Shown: one piece after another, positions 33,736 to 41,795 of the stretch
How positions within the stretch are numbered: the stretch's first letter is position 1
How the letters are laid out: each line of letters opens with the position of its first letter
Assembly: GCA_902774925.1 (NCBI GenBank)
Contig: CACYKE010000001.1
Coordinates: forward strand, 1 to 64,000
From: an uncultured Prevotellaceae bacterium
Lineage (GTDB): Bacteria > Bacteroidota > Bacteroidia > Bacteroidales > Bacteroidaceae
Direction: 5' to 3'
Length of the DNA: 64,000 nt
Position numbers and translations under genes: made by a program
Notes under the pieces: model-generated
Told to the model about the DNA's origin: nothing
The model's input: the letters and a program-made list of their open reading frames with translations, nothing else
Database searches by the model: none

Positions 33736-34668
33736 TTATTTTTCTTCTTGTGGCGTTTTCATGTTGCGAGGATGGTGTTCCAGTATCTGTTGGCGCAGGG
33801 TACTCATGTCGATATGGGTGTAGATTTCTGTCGTGCCTATCGATTCGTGACCTAGCATAGCCTGAATGACGCGCAGGTCGGCTCCACCTTCCAAAAGCGC
33901 TGTGGCAAAGGAGTGTCGAAGCGTGTGGGGCGAAATTGTCTTGGTGATGCCTGCCTCAACAGCCTGTTGCTTGATCATAATAAGTATCATGGTACGCGTG
34001 AGGTGCGCTCCTCGACGATTGAGGAATACGTAATCTTCCTCTCCGGGCTTGATTTTCATGAGGTTACGGTCCATAAACCAGTAGTTCAACTCCTTGATGG
34101 CTTTGGGCGAGATAGGCACCAAGCGTTCCTTGGAACCCTTACCAAAGACGCGGATGTATTGTTCTTCCAAATAAAGGTTGCTGAGTTTTAGGTTTACCAG
34201 TTCGCTGACACGCAATCCACAGCTGAACAGCACTTCGATGATAGCACGGTTGCGCTGGCCTTCCCACTTTGACAGGTCGATAGATTGCTCTAACAGGTCG
34301 ATTTCGCTGGTTGACAGGACTTCAGGCAGATGATCGCCTAAGACGGGAGATTCCAGCAATTCTGTGGGATCGTCGTCACGATAGCCGTCCAATTGCAGGA
34401 AACGGAAGAAAGCGCGTACTCCGCTCAAGATGCGACATTGTGAACGAGGATGGATGCCAATGTCATGCAAAGATGCGGCAAAATGCTGTAGGTCTGAAAG
34501 TTGCACGTCCTGAACCCGTTTCTTTTCTTCTTCCAGGTAGTTCAGCAGCTTCTCCAAGTCGCGCAAATAGGCATCAAGGGTATTTGCAGAATACCCTCGT
34601 TGCAGTTTCAGGTACCTTTTATAGGCCTTAACAACATTATTTACCTTGCTTTTCTTGTCAGTTTCCAT
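33736..34668 (-). CDS. xerD: Tyrosine recombinase XerD
   Basis: This 310-residue enzyme has an N-terminal SAM-like core-binding domain (about 5-95, 'YLKLQRGYSANTLDAYLRDL') and a catalytic domain with the full set R ('SCGLRVSELVNL'), K ('FGKGSKERLVP'), HxxR ('SPHTLRHSFATALLEGGADL'), H ('MLGHESIGTTEIYTH') and Tyr. Length and absence of mobile-element context point to the dif-resolving housekeeping recombinase, paired with a XerC elsewhere. The frame is open up to 35007, but that part is antisense to aroQ; Met at 34668 matches the family start. Confidence 0.92.
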   Translation of the reverse strand: METDKKSKVNNVVKAYKRYLKLQRGYSANTLDAYLRDLEKLLNYLEEEKKRVQDVQLSDLQHFAASLHDIGIHPRSQCRILSGVRAFFRFLQLDGYRDDDPTELLESPVLGDHLPEVLSTSEIDLLEQSIDLSKWEGQRNRAIIEVLFSCGLRVSELVNLKLSNLYLEEQYIRVFGKGSKERLVPISPKAIKELNYWFMDRNLMKIKPGEEDYVFLNRRGAHLTRTMILIMIKQQAVEAGITKTISPHTLRHSFATALLEGGADLRVIQAMLGHESIGTTEIYTHIDMSTLRQQILEHHPRNMKTPQEEK

Positions 34669-34677
34669 ATAATTTCT

Positions 34678-34699
34678 TACCTTTGCAGCTGCAAAGATA
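34678..34699. promoter_or_regulatory. Face-to-face promoters of xerD and aroQ on a 16-bp palindrome
   Basis: TACCTTTG (plus strand, 34678-34685, for aroQ) and TATCTTTG (minus strand, 34699-34692, for xerD) point at each other. They share the perfect palindrome CTTTGCAGCTGCAAAG (34681-34696). The two polymerases would start near the same base and exclude each other. Confidence 0.7.
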
Positions 34700-34716
34700 C
34701 GAAAAAGTTTTGAAAT

Positions 34717-35133
34717 ATGAAAATTCAAATCATTAATGGTCCTAATTTGAACCTGTTGGGTGTTCGCGAACCAGGCATCTATGGCTCTTCGTCGTTCGAG
34801 CAGTATCTGCCGCAGTTGCAGGCCAAGTATCCTGACGTTGAGATAGTTTACTATCAGAGCAATGTCGAGGGCGAATTGATCAACAAGATGCAGGAGGTAG
34901 GCTTCTCGTTCGACGGAATCGTGCTCAATGCTGGAGCCTATACTCACACCTCTGTGGCGCTCCACGACTGTATCCGTTCGTTGAAGTGTCCTGTCATTGA
35001 AGTGCACATCTCAAACGTCCATCAGCGTGAGGAATTCCGCCACCATTCGTTTATCTCTGCTGCTTGCAAGGGCGTCATCTGTGGCTTTGGTCTCGACTCT
35101 TACCGTCTGGCCATTGAGGCTTTGCTGGTATGA
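34717..35133 (+). CDS. aroQ: 3-dehydroquinate dehydratase, type II
   Basis: This 138-residue enzyme has all type II blocks: 'MKIQIINGPNLNLLGVREPGIYG' in outline (catalytic Tyr in IYG), 'NAGAYTHTSVALHD', 'EVHISNVHQREEFRHHSF' (catalytic His) and 'GFGLDSYRLAI'. It performs the third step of the shikimate pathway as a dodecamer. Its stop overlaps the start of the O-methyltransferase (ATGA). Confidence 0.96.
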   Translation: MKIQIINGPNLNLLGVREPGIYGSSSFEQYLPQLQAKYPDVEIVYYQSNVEGELINKMQEVGFSFDGIVLNAGAYTHTSVALHDCIRSLKCPVIEVHISNVHQREEFRHHSFISAACKGVICGFGLDSYRLAIEALLV

Positions 35134-35756
35134 CCCTCGACGACTATATCCTTCAGCACATCGATCCAGAGCCCGATTACCTCTATCGGCTTTGGCGTGC
35201 TACGAATATCCACATGCTTCATGGGCGGATGGCTTCTGGTCATCTGCAGGGGCGCTTGCTGAAGATGCTGGTGACGATGATTCGTCCTAAAAACATCCTC
35301 GAAGTAGGTACTTTCAGTGGCTATTCGGCCATTTGTATGGCGGAAGGACTGGAGGAAGACGGTTTAGTATATACCTTTGAAATCAACGATGAACAGGAGG
35401 ATTTTACGCGTCCTTGGATTGAGAATTCCCCTGTTGCAGACAAAATCCGTTTTATCATTGGAGATGCTGTGACGGAGGCTCCACGTTTAGGAGTGACGTT
35501 CGATATGGCTTTTATTGATGGCGACAAGCGCACCTATCGCGAGACCTACGAAATGGCGCTTTCCGTGTTGCGTCCAGGCGGTTTTATCCTGGCTGACAAC
35601 ACGTTGTGGGACGGTCATGTAGTTGATGCTGCCTACGATCGTGACCCACAGACACAGGGTATTGAGACCTTCAATGACTATGTGCTTCGCGACCAGCGTG
35701 TCGAACGTGTCATCCTGCCTTTAAGGGATGGCTTGACGCTCATTCGGAAGCGATAA
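35130..35756 (+). CDS. O-methyltransferase (catechol-OMT-like, class I SAM-dependent)
   Basis: This 208-residue protein of the Methyltransf_3 family has the SAM motif 'ILEVGTFSGYSAICMAEGL', 'DMAFIDGDKRTYRETYEMAL' with the metal-binding Asp, and 'GGFILADNTLWDGHVVD'. Such enzymes methylate catechols or similar small molecules; some bacterial ones modify tRNA (TrmR-like). The substrate here is unknown. It is translationally coupled to aroQ. Confidence 0.88.
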   Translation: MTLDDYILQHIDPEPDYLYRLWRATNIHMLHGRMASGHLQGRLLKMLVTMIRPKNILEVGTFSGYSAICMAEGLEEDGLVYTFEINDEQEDFTRPWIENSPVADKIRFIIGDAVTEAPRLGVTFDMAFIDGDKRTYRETYEMALSVLRPGGFILADNTLWDGHVVDAAYDRDPQTQGIETFNDYVLRDQRVERVILPLRDGLTLIRKR

Positions 35757-35789
35757 GTAGGCAAAATGCACGATTTTTACATATTTTAG

Positions 35790-35830
35790 TAGCAAAATGT
35801 TGCTAGTTTCAACAAAAATGCGTACTTTTG
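35790..35830 (+). promoter_or_regulatory. Lrp gene promoter with palindromic operator
   Basis: The inverted repeat TAGCAA-AATG-TTGCTA (35790-35805) covers the -33 region of TACTTTTG (35823-35830). An AT-centred palindrome at this place upstream of an Lrp/AsnC gene is a good candidate for autoregulation. Confidence 0.6.
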
Positions 35831-35862
35831 CTTACAATTTGTAAACTAACAACGAAAAAGAA

Positions 35863-36327
35863 ATGGATAAGATTGACAATCTTGATAAAAAGATACTCAG
35901 TATCCTGTCGAAGAATGCGCGCATCCCGTTCAAGGATGTAGCCGCAGAGTGTAACGTGTCGCGTGCTGCCATTCATCAGCGCGTTCAGCACCTCATTGAG
36001 GGTGAAGTCATCATGGGGAGTGGTTTTGACATCAATCCCAAGAGTCTTGGCTACTCTACCTGTACCTATGTGGGTATCACGTTGGAGCGTGGTTCTATGT
36101 ATAAGAACGTCGTCGAGCGACTCCAGCACATCCCAGAGGTGGTAGAATGTCACTTTACGACAGGCCCATACACCATGATGGTGAAGCTCTATGCCCGTGA
36201 CAATGAGCAGCTTATGCATCTGCTGAATGGTCGCTTGCAGGATATTCCTGGTGTGGTGGCTACTGAGACGCTGATCTCTTTGGAACAGAGTATTAAGCGT
36301 GATATTCCTGTAAATTTAGACGAGTAA
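35863..36327 (+). CDS. Lrp/AsnC family transcriptional regulator
   Basis: This 154-residue regulator has an N-terminal winged HTH ('IDNLDKKILSILSKNARIPFKDVAAECNVSRAAIHQRV' in outline, residues 3-45) and a C-terminal RAM ligand-binding domain ('YTMMVKLYARDNEQLMHLL', residues 70-145). These proteins form octamers and respond to amino acids. The gene lies directly before a peptidase fusion gene (6 bp), suggesting control of peptide or amino-acid use. Expression is probably autoregulated through the palindrome at 35790-35805. Confidence 0.92.
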   Translation: MDKIDNLDKKILSILSKNARIPFKDVAAECNVSRAAIHQRVQHLIEGEVIMGSGFDINPKSLGYSTCTYVGITLERGSMYKNVVERLQHIPEVVECHFTTGPYTMMVKLYARDNEQLMHLLNGRLQDIPGVVATETLISLEQSIKRDIPVNLDE

Positions 36328-36333
36328 CAGCCG

Positions 36334-38094
36334 ATGGACAATCGCTTTGACTGGCAGTCGTATCTGACGACAGCCTATGGTTCTTTTCCGGAAGCCAAGA
36401 GGAAACCCGTGATTGGTTTGACGGGTAACTATGGTGAATTGGCTTGTAAGCTCAACGAGGGCTATTACAAGTCTATTTGGCGTGCTGGCGGTGTGCCTGT
36501 CATCATTCCGCCTATTGCCGATACTGATGTGCTCATCAATACCCTTGAGCATATCGATGGTCTGTTGTTGACGGGTGGTGCTGATTTTAATCCGCTCTAT
36601 GCTGGCGAGGAGCCTTCTCCACGTTTGGGTGGCATCAATGCGGAACGTGACCTACCTGAACTCTTGATAACACAGTTGGCCTATAATCGCCAGATTCCTA
36701 TGCTGGGCATCTGTCGAGGCATCCAGACGTTGGTAATGGCCCTTGGCGGTAAGGTTCAGCAAGATATCAGCGACGTTGCGCAGATTCGCCATTCGCAAGA
36801 TGCCGACCGTTCGGAACCAACTCATAGCGTTACCGTCGAACCTGACTCCACCTTATTTAATATATATAATAAGGAGAAGTTGTTCGTTAACTCCTTCCAT
36901 CATCAAGCCGTCTGCGACCCTGGTGAGCGGTTCCGCGTGACTGCTCGTTCTGCTGATGGCATCATTGAGGCGATAGAGAGCCGTGAGTATAAAAGCATCA
37001 TCGGTGTCCAGTGGCATCCGGAGTGTATGTCCGCGGAAGATGGTTCCCCCATCTTCTCCTGGCTCGTCCAGCAGGCTGCTGACTATCGTCGCACCTGTGA
37101 TCTCCATCAGAGCATCCTCACGCTCGATACTCATTGCGATACGCCGATGTTCTTCCCTCAGGGTGTCGATTTCGGCAGTCGCGACCCACGCATCCTCGTT
37201 GACCTCCATAAGATGTCGGAGGGTCATCAGGATGCGACCATCATGGTGTGCTATCTTCCTCAGCCTCAGCAGGATGAGACGTTCTCGTCGAAGGTCGATT
37301 TCGACGTCAATGGCCCTACGGAATATGCCGACCTTATCTTTGACAAGATAGAGGCTATTGTCGAACAAAACGAGCAGTACTTGGCTATTGCGCGCACGCC
37401 TGCCGACCTCTATGCCAATAAGCAGCAAGGACGCAAAAGCATCATGTTGGGCATCGAGAACGGCCTAGCGCTCGATGGTCATTTGGAGCGTCTGCAGCAT
37501 TTTGCCCAGCGTGGTATCGTCTATATGACACTATGCCATAATGGCGACAACGATATCTGCGATTCTGCTCGTGGTAACCACACGCATAACGGTATCAGTT
37601 CCTTTGGTCAGCAGGTGGTTCGCGAGATGAACCGTTTGGGCATCCTCGTTGACCTCAGTCATGCTGGCGAAAAGAGCTTTTATGATGCGTTGGAGATGAG
37701 TAGTCTGCCTATTGTGTGTAGCCATAGCAGTTGTCGCGCACTTTGCGACCATCCGCGCAATCTGACGGATGAACAGATGCGTGCTTTAGCAGCTAAGGGT
37801 GGGGTTATGCAGATTACTATGTATAATGGTTTTCTCGTGAAGGATGGCGAAGCTACAGTCCTTGATGCCCTGCGCCATTTGGAACATGCTATCGAGGTAA
37901 TGGGAATTGATCATGTAGGTATCGGTACTGATTTCGATGGCGATGGTGGTGTGCGTGGAATGGCCAACTCGTCGGAATTGCTGAACTTTACCCGTTTACT
38001 GCTGGCTCGTGGCTACAGTGAACAGGACATCGAAAAGATTTGGGGAGGTAACTTCCTGCGTGTTATGACTCAGGTACAGAGTGTAAGAGAATAG
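36334..38094 (+). CDS. Fusion of a class I glutamine amidotransferase-like hydrolase (C26) and a membrane dipeptidase (M19)
   Basis: 586 residues. Residues 1-255 form a gamma-glutamyl hydrolase/PuuD-like C26 domain: 'GLLLTGGADFNPLY', nucleophile Cys in 'LGICRGIQTLVMALGG' and catalytic His-Glu in 'GVQWHPE'. Residues 265-586 form an M19 renal-dipeptidase domain with metal ligands in 'LDTHCDTPM' and 'LGIENGLAL', then 'VDLSHAG', 'CSHSSCRALCDHPRNLTD' and 'GIGTDFDGDGG'. No signal peptide, so it is cytoplasmic. The pairing suggests successive cleavage of a gamma-glutamyl or glutathione-derived dipeptide (inference). In operon with the Lrp regulator and the M28 peptidase. Confidence 0.88.
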   Translation: MDNRFDWQSYLTTAYGSFPEAKRKPVIGLTGNYGELACKLNEGYYKSIWRAGGVPVIIPPIADTDVLINTLEHIDGLLLTGGADFNPLYAGEEPSPRLGGINAERDLPELLITQLAYNRQIPMLGICRGIQTLVMALGGKVQQDISDVAQIRHSQDADRSEPTHSVTVEPDSTLFNIYNKEKLFVNSFHHQAVCDPGERFRVTARSADGIIEAIESREYKSIIGVQWHPECMSAEDGSPIFSWLVQQAADYRRTCDLHQSILTLDTHCDTPMFFPQGVDFGSRDPRILVDLHKMSEGHQDATIMVCYLPQPQQDETFSSKVDFDVNGPTEYADLIFDKIEAIVEQNEQYLAIARTPADLYANKQQGRKSIMLGIENGLALDGHLERLQHFAQRGIVYMTLCHNGDNDICDSARGNHTHNGISSFGQQVVREMNRLGILVDLSHAGEKSFYDALEMSSLPIVCSHSSCRALCDHPRNLTDEQMRALAAKGGVMQITMYNGFLVKDGEATVLDALRHLEHAIEVMGIDHVGIGTDFDGDGGVRGMANSSELLNFTRLLLARGYSEQDIEKIWGGNFLRVMTQVQSVRE

Positions 38095-38095
38095 T

Positions 38096-39088
38096 ATGAA
38101 AAGAATCATATATATATTGTTGGCTGTGAGCATGTTGGTAGCCTGTGGCACCACCAAGAAGAGCCAGACCACCCAGTCTGCGGTGGCCCTGACCTTTAAT
38201 GCAGACTCGGCCTATGAGTTTTGTGCTGCACAGTGTGCTTTCGGACCTCGCACCATGAATAGTACCGCCCACGAACAATGCGCCCAATGGATTCAGCAGA
38301 AGTTCGAGCAGTATGGCTATCAGGTAACCCTGCAGAAGGCTGATCTGAAAGGCTACGACGGTACAGTCCTTAAGAGTACTAACATCATTGCCACCGCTCC
38401 TGTACGGTCTGTTGCGACTCAGTCGCAACCCGCTCCCCGCATCTTCATCTGCGCTCACTGGGACAGCCGCCCTTGGGCTGACAACGACCCTGACGAAGCG
38501 AATTGGCGCAAGCCCGTAATGGCTGCTAACGATGGCGCCTCGGGTGTCGCTGTCATGTTGGAACTGGCTCGTATGCTACAGCAAAATGATTCTGTCCGTT
38601 TGGCAGTTGATTTTATTTGTTTCGACGCAGAAGACTGGGGTGTTCCACAATGGGAAGAGGACATCAATAGCGACTCCTGGGCTCTTGGCGCCCAGTATTG
38701 GGCCGCTAGCGATGAGGCAAAATCCAAAACCTACCAATACGCCATTCTGCTTGATATGGTGGGTGGTCAGGGTGCCAGGTTCTATCGTGAATATTACTCT
38801 ATGCGTTATGCCCGCAATATTGTTGAAAGCGTCTGGCAGGCCGCCAATACTGCTGGTTACGGCAGCATCTTCCCTTATAAGGATGGCGGTGGCGTTACTG
38901 ACGATCATGTGCCTGTAAATGAAAAAGCGGGTATTCCCTGTATCGACATCATCAATCACTATCCTGATTGTGAACAGAGTTCCTTCGGTCCTACGTGGCA
39001 CACCGTCTCTGACGATATGCAGCACATCGACCGTAATACACTGCAGGCTGTAGGACAAACGTTGGTGCAACTCATCTATTCTGAATAG
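38096..39088 (+). CDS. M28-family peptidase / glutaminyl-cyclase-like lipoprotein
   Basis: This 330-residue lipoprotein (signal ending 'MLVACGTTKK') has an M28 zinc fold: 'FICAHWDSRPWAD' (His-Asp), 'AANDGASGVAVMLELARML', 'FICFDAEDWG' and 'IINHYPDCE..SFGPTWHTVSDD'. The substitution pattern matches the glutaminyl-peptide cyclotransferase branch, which makes N-terminal pyroglutamate on exported proteins; simple aminopeptidase activity is the alternative. A 19-nt stem-loop (38411-38429) is inserted in frame as 'SVATQSQP' just before the first metal ligand. It starts 1 bp after the previous stop. Confidence 0.85.
   Translation: MKRIIYILLAVSMLVACGTTKKSQTTQSAVALTFNADSAYEFCAAQCAFGPRTMNSTAHEQCAQWIQQKFEQYGYQVTLQKADLKGYDGTVLKSTNIIATAPVRSVATQSQPAPRIFICAHWDSRPWADNDPDEANWRKPVMAANDGASGVAVMLELARMLQQNDSVRLAVDFICFDAEDWGVPQWEEDINSDSWALGAQYWAASDEAKSKTYQYAILLDMVGGQGARFYREYYSMRYARNIVESVWQAANTAGYGSIFPYKDGGGVTDDHVPVNEKAGIPCIDIINHYPDCEQSSFGPTWHTVSDDMQHIDRNTLQAVGQTLVQLIYSE
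38411..38429. repeat. 19-nt stem-loop element, copy 1
   Basis: GTTGCGACT-C-AGTCGCAAC, a 9-bp perfect stem, within a 25-bp block (GTC-TGTTGCG...CAACCC) identical to the copy at 41372-41390. In frame it reads V-A-T-Q-S-Q. Confidence 0.85.
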
Positions 39089-39090
39089 TA

Positions 39091-39708
39091 ATGAGAAAGG
39101 TCTTGCTGATAGGATTGTTGTTGGTGTCTGTTGCTGTGATGGCACAGAAAACCAAAGCGGAGAAGGTCGATATGGACAGTCCGACTTTCGTTCCTACCGT
39201 GAAGGTTGGCAAGGTCTATGAAGGGGGTGACAGCATCCAGTACATGGAGATGAACAATGTCTATGTCTTTCCACCTGTCACCTTTGAGAATAAGAAGCAG
39301 GAAGGCGCTTACATGCGTTTGGTGAAGAATGTCAAGTTGGTGCTTCCCATTGCTAAAGAGGCTAATATGATTATGATGGAAACGGCAGAATATTTGGAAA
39401 CCCTGCCTGACAAGAAAGCAAAGGCAGAACACATGAAACGCGTCGAAAAGAGCATCATGAAGGAATATAAGCCTCGTATGAAGAAACTGACCTATTCGCA
39501 AGGGAAACTGCTTATCAAGCTCATCTATCGCGAGAGCCATTCTTCGAGTTATGAACTGATTCAGGCTTTCCTAGGTCCTGTACGCGCTGGCTTCTATCAG
39601 GCTTTTGCTTGGGCTTTCGGCGCTTCGTTGAAGAAAGAATACGACCCTGAGGGTATTGATCGCTTGACAGAACGTGTCGTCCTCATGGTTGAGGCTGGAC
39701 AATTGTAA
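39091..39708 (+). CDS. DUF4294 domain-containing exported protein
   Basis: This 205-residue protein has a cleavable signal peptide ('MRKVLLIGLLLVSVAVMAQ') and a DUF4294 domain ('YEGGDSIQYMEMNNVYVFPPVTF', 'MRLVKNVKLVLPIAKEAN', 'LTYSQGKLLIKLIYRESHSSSYEL' in outline). The family is widespread in Bacteroidetes; its role is not established. It starts 2 bp after the M28 gene and is followed at once by the HhH gene. Confidence 0.85.
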   Translation: MRKVLLIGLLLVSVAVMAQKTKAEKVDMDSPTFVPTVKVGKVYEGGDSIQYMEMNNVYVFPPVTFENKKQEGAYMRLVKNVKLVLPIAKEANMIMMETAEYLETLPDKKAKAEHMKRVEKSIMKEYKPRMKKLTYSQGKLLIKLIYRESHSSSYELIQAFLGPVRAGFYQAFAWAFGASLKKEYDPEGIDRLTERVVLMVEAGQL

Positions 39709-39712
39709 ACTT

Positions 39713-41782
39713 ATGCTGCGCCTCCTCCTCTCACTCCTCCTCATTCTTGTCCCGTCTGTTGCGATTTTATCGCAACAAACCTCTGACTGGCAGGAAGCTT
39801 TCCGTTCCTGGCTCTCTGCCGATGATGCTGACGAAGGATACAGCGAGGCAACCTTCGAACTCCTTTCTGCTCTCGCGGAGAATCCTTTGAATCTCAATCA
39901 GACTTCGAAGTCTCAACTCGAACAGTTGCCTTTTCTTTCTGCCGAGCAGATAGAAGAACTCGTGGCCTATATCGACCGTTACCGTCCTCTGCGCTCGCTT
40001 GGTGAACTGCAGATGATAGAGAGCCTGGATCGCGATACCCGTCTGTTGCTGAACTATTTTGTCGTCATTGGCGATACGCTAAGCCCAACCCGAAGCGCTA
40101 AGTCCGTCTTGTCACATTTGCTTCATGACGGACATTTCACGTTTGAAGGTTCATTACGCCAACCGCTTTATAAACGTAAGGGCGATATCAATGGTTATCT
40201 GGGTTATCAGCAGCGCCACGACTTGCGACTGCAGTTCTCTTCCCACGACCAGCTGAAATTTGGCTTGACGGCAGCACAGGATGCAGGCGAACCCTTCTTC
40301 TCTGGACGTAACCGCTGGGGGTACGACCATTATTCCTATTATTTCCAGCTCCGTAAGATAGGCTGTATAGAAGCTTTGAATCTTGGCATGTATCGTGTGC
40401 AATTCGGCATGGGATTGGTCATGAATACAGGATTTTATCTCGGCAAACAGGCCACCCTGCAGTCTTTAGGACGCAGCACGCAGACTTTGACGGCTCATTC
40501 TTCACGCTCGGTGGGGAGTTATCTGCAGGGTGCGGCTGCCCAAATCCGTCTTGCACCCGCATGGAGTGTAACAGCCTTTGCCTCTTATCGTCCCATTGAT
40601 GCCACGCTGAACAATGACGGGACTATTCGTACTCTCTTGACTGATGGTTACCACCGCACGGAAACTGAGATGGACAAGAAGCATAACAGTCATGAGACCG
40701 ACCTAGGCTTCCGCGTAACTTACCATCCAAACTCTCCTCACAAAACCTACAAGCCCACTCTCTCCTTCAATGCTGTCTATACGCATTTTGACCGTTCTCT
40801 TGTCCCGTATGCTTCGACATCCTCGAAGCTAAACTACCGCTCCTACGCCCCTTCCGGCACCTCTTTCTTTAATGCCTCCCTCGACTATGGCCTGACCTCT
40901 TCCCGTTTTTCCTTTATTGGCGAAACGGCACTGAATGGCGACGGTGCCCTAGCGGCTATTCATACAGCGAGTTTCCGTGCTACAGACCAACTCAGCCTCA
41001 TGTTGCTTCACCGTTATTACGACAAGCGTTACACAGCCCTTCATGCACGCAGTTTCGGTGAGGGCTCTTCCGCACAGAACGAGCATGGGCTTTATCTGGG
41101 TGCCACTTGGTCGCCTTCGCGTTCGTTGTCGTTCCAAGGTTATATCGATTACGCCCATTTCCCTTTCCTCCGTTATCAGGTCGGTGCTCCGAGTGATGCT
41201 TTTGATGCTTTTCTTCGCGCGCGTACCTTATTTAATATAGGGGTGTTGGAAGCTCACTATCGTTTCCATGTCAGGCAACGTGACAACGATACCCATTCCT
41301 ACCTCAACAATCGCTACGAGCACCGTGCGCGCATTTCCTTCGCCTATCCTTCTTCCTCTTCTTCACCGTCTGTTGCGACTCAGTCGCAACCCTCCTTTAA
41401 TTTCAAGACCCAGCTCGATGGCGCCATGCTTGCCAGTCGCGAACAACAAACCTCCCGTGGCATCATGATGAGTCAGCAGGTTGCCTTCCGATATCGTGCC
41501 TTACGACTGAATGGTTTTGCAGGCTGGTTCCATACCGACGACTACGACAGCCGTCTTTATCAGTATGAACCCTCTGTACCTTACGATTTCTCTTTCCCTG
41601 CTTTCTATGGACACGGCATCCGCTATTCTCTGATGGCACGAGCAGACCTTGGGCGCTGGTCGTTTTCAGCCAAAATCGGCACGACCAACTATTTTGACCG
41701 TGCCTTTATCTCCAGTGGCTATCAGCAAATTGATGCTTCCTCCCAGACGGACCTCCTCTTTCAGTTCCGCCTCAAGCTATAG
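39713..41782 (+). CDS. Exported protein with helix-hairpin-helix domain and probable beta-barrel
   Basis: The start at 39713 gives 689 residues beginning 'MLRLLLSLLLILVPSVAILSQQ', a signal peptide. An HhH segment follows (about 50-105: 'NPLNLNQTSKSQLEQLPFLSAEQIEELVAYI' in outline), then about 550 residues of alternating aromatic strands ('YQRHDLRLQFSSHDQLKFGLTAAQD', 'LMARADLGRWSFSAKIG') typical of an outer-membrane barrel. Bacteroidetes have such HhH-plus-barrel proteins of unknown function; DNA uptake has been speculated because ComEA also uses an HhH. Two stem-loop elements lie in the gene, one within the signal peptide. Confidence 0.78.
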   Translation: MLRLLLSLLLILVPSVAILSQQTSDWQEAFRSWLSADDADEGYSEATFELLSALAENPLNLNQTSKSQLEQLPFLSAEQIEELVAYIDRYRPLRSLGELQMIESLDRDTRLLLNYFVVIGDTLSPTRSAKSVLSHLLHDGHFTFEGSLRQPLYKRKGDINGYLGYQQRHDLRLQFSSHDQLKFGLTAAQDAGEPFFSGRNRWGYDHYSYYFQLRKIGCIEALNLGMYRVQFGMGLVMNTGFYLGKQATLQSLGRSTQTLTAHSSRSVGSYLQGAAAQIRLAPAWSVTAFASYRPIDATLNNDGTIRTLLTDGYHRTETEMDKKHNSHETDLGFRVTYHPNSPHKTYKPTLSFNAVYTHFDRSLVPYASTSSKLNYRSYAPSGTSFFNASLDYGLTSSRFSFIGETALNGDGALAAIHTASFRATDQLSLMLLHRYYDKRYTALHARSFGEGSSAQNEHGLYLGATWSPSRSLSFQGYIDYAHFPFLRYQVGAPSDAFDAFLRARTLFNIGVLEAHYRFHVRQRDNDTHSYLNNRYEHRARISFAYPSSSSSPSVATQSQPSFNFKTQLDGAMLASREQQTSRGIMMSQQVAFRYRALRLNGFAGWFHTDDYDSRLYQYEPSVPYDFSFPAFYGHGIRYSLMARADLGRWSFSAKIGTTNYFDRAFISSGYQQIDASSQTDLLFQFRLKL
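39758..39776. repeat. 19-nt stem-loop element, copy 2 (variant)
   Basis: GTTGCGAT-TTT-ATCGCAAC with the same left flank (CGTCTGTTGCGA) as copies 1 and 3. It encodes V-A-I-L-S-Q inside the signal peptide of the HhH protein. The stem is kept although both arms differ from copy 1. Confidence 0.75.
41372..41390. repeat. 19-nt stem-loop element, copy 3
   Basis: GTTGCGACT-C-AGTCGCAAC, identical to copy 1 over 25 bp including flanks. It encodes V-A-T-Q-S-Q in a loop of the HhH/barrel protein. Confidence 0.85.
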
Positions 41783-41795
41783 TATGCCGCTGTCG

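Noticed and set aside
33736..34668. Tyrosine recombinase as a sign of an integrated element
   Set aside because: Length, full conservation with XerD and housekeeping neighbours; no att repeats or phage/ICE genes nearby.
34669..35007. N-terminal extension of xerD
   Set aside because: It is the antisense of aroQ and contains the xerD promoter; XerD proteins start at the METDKK position.
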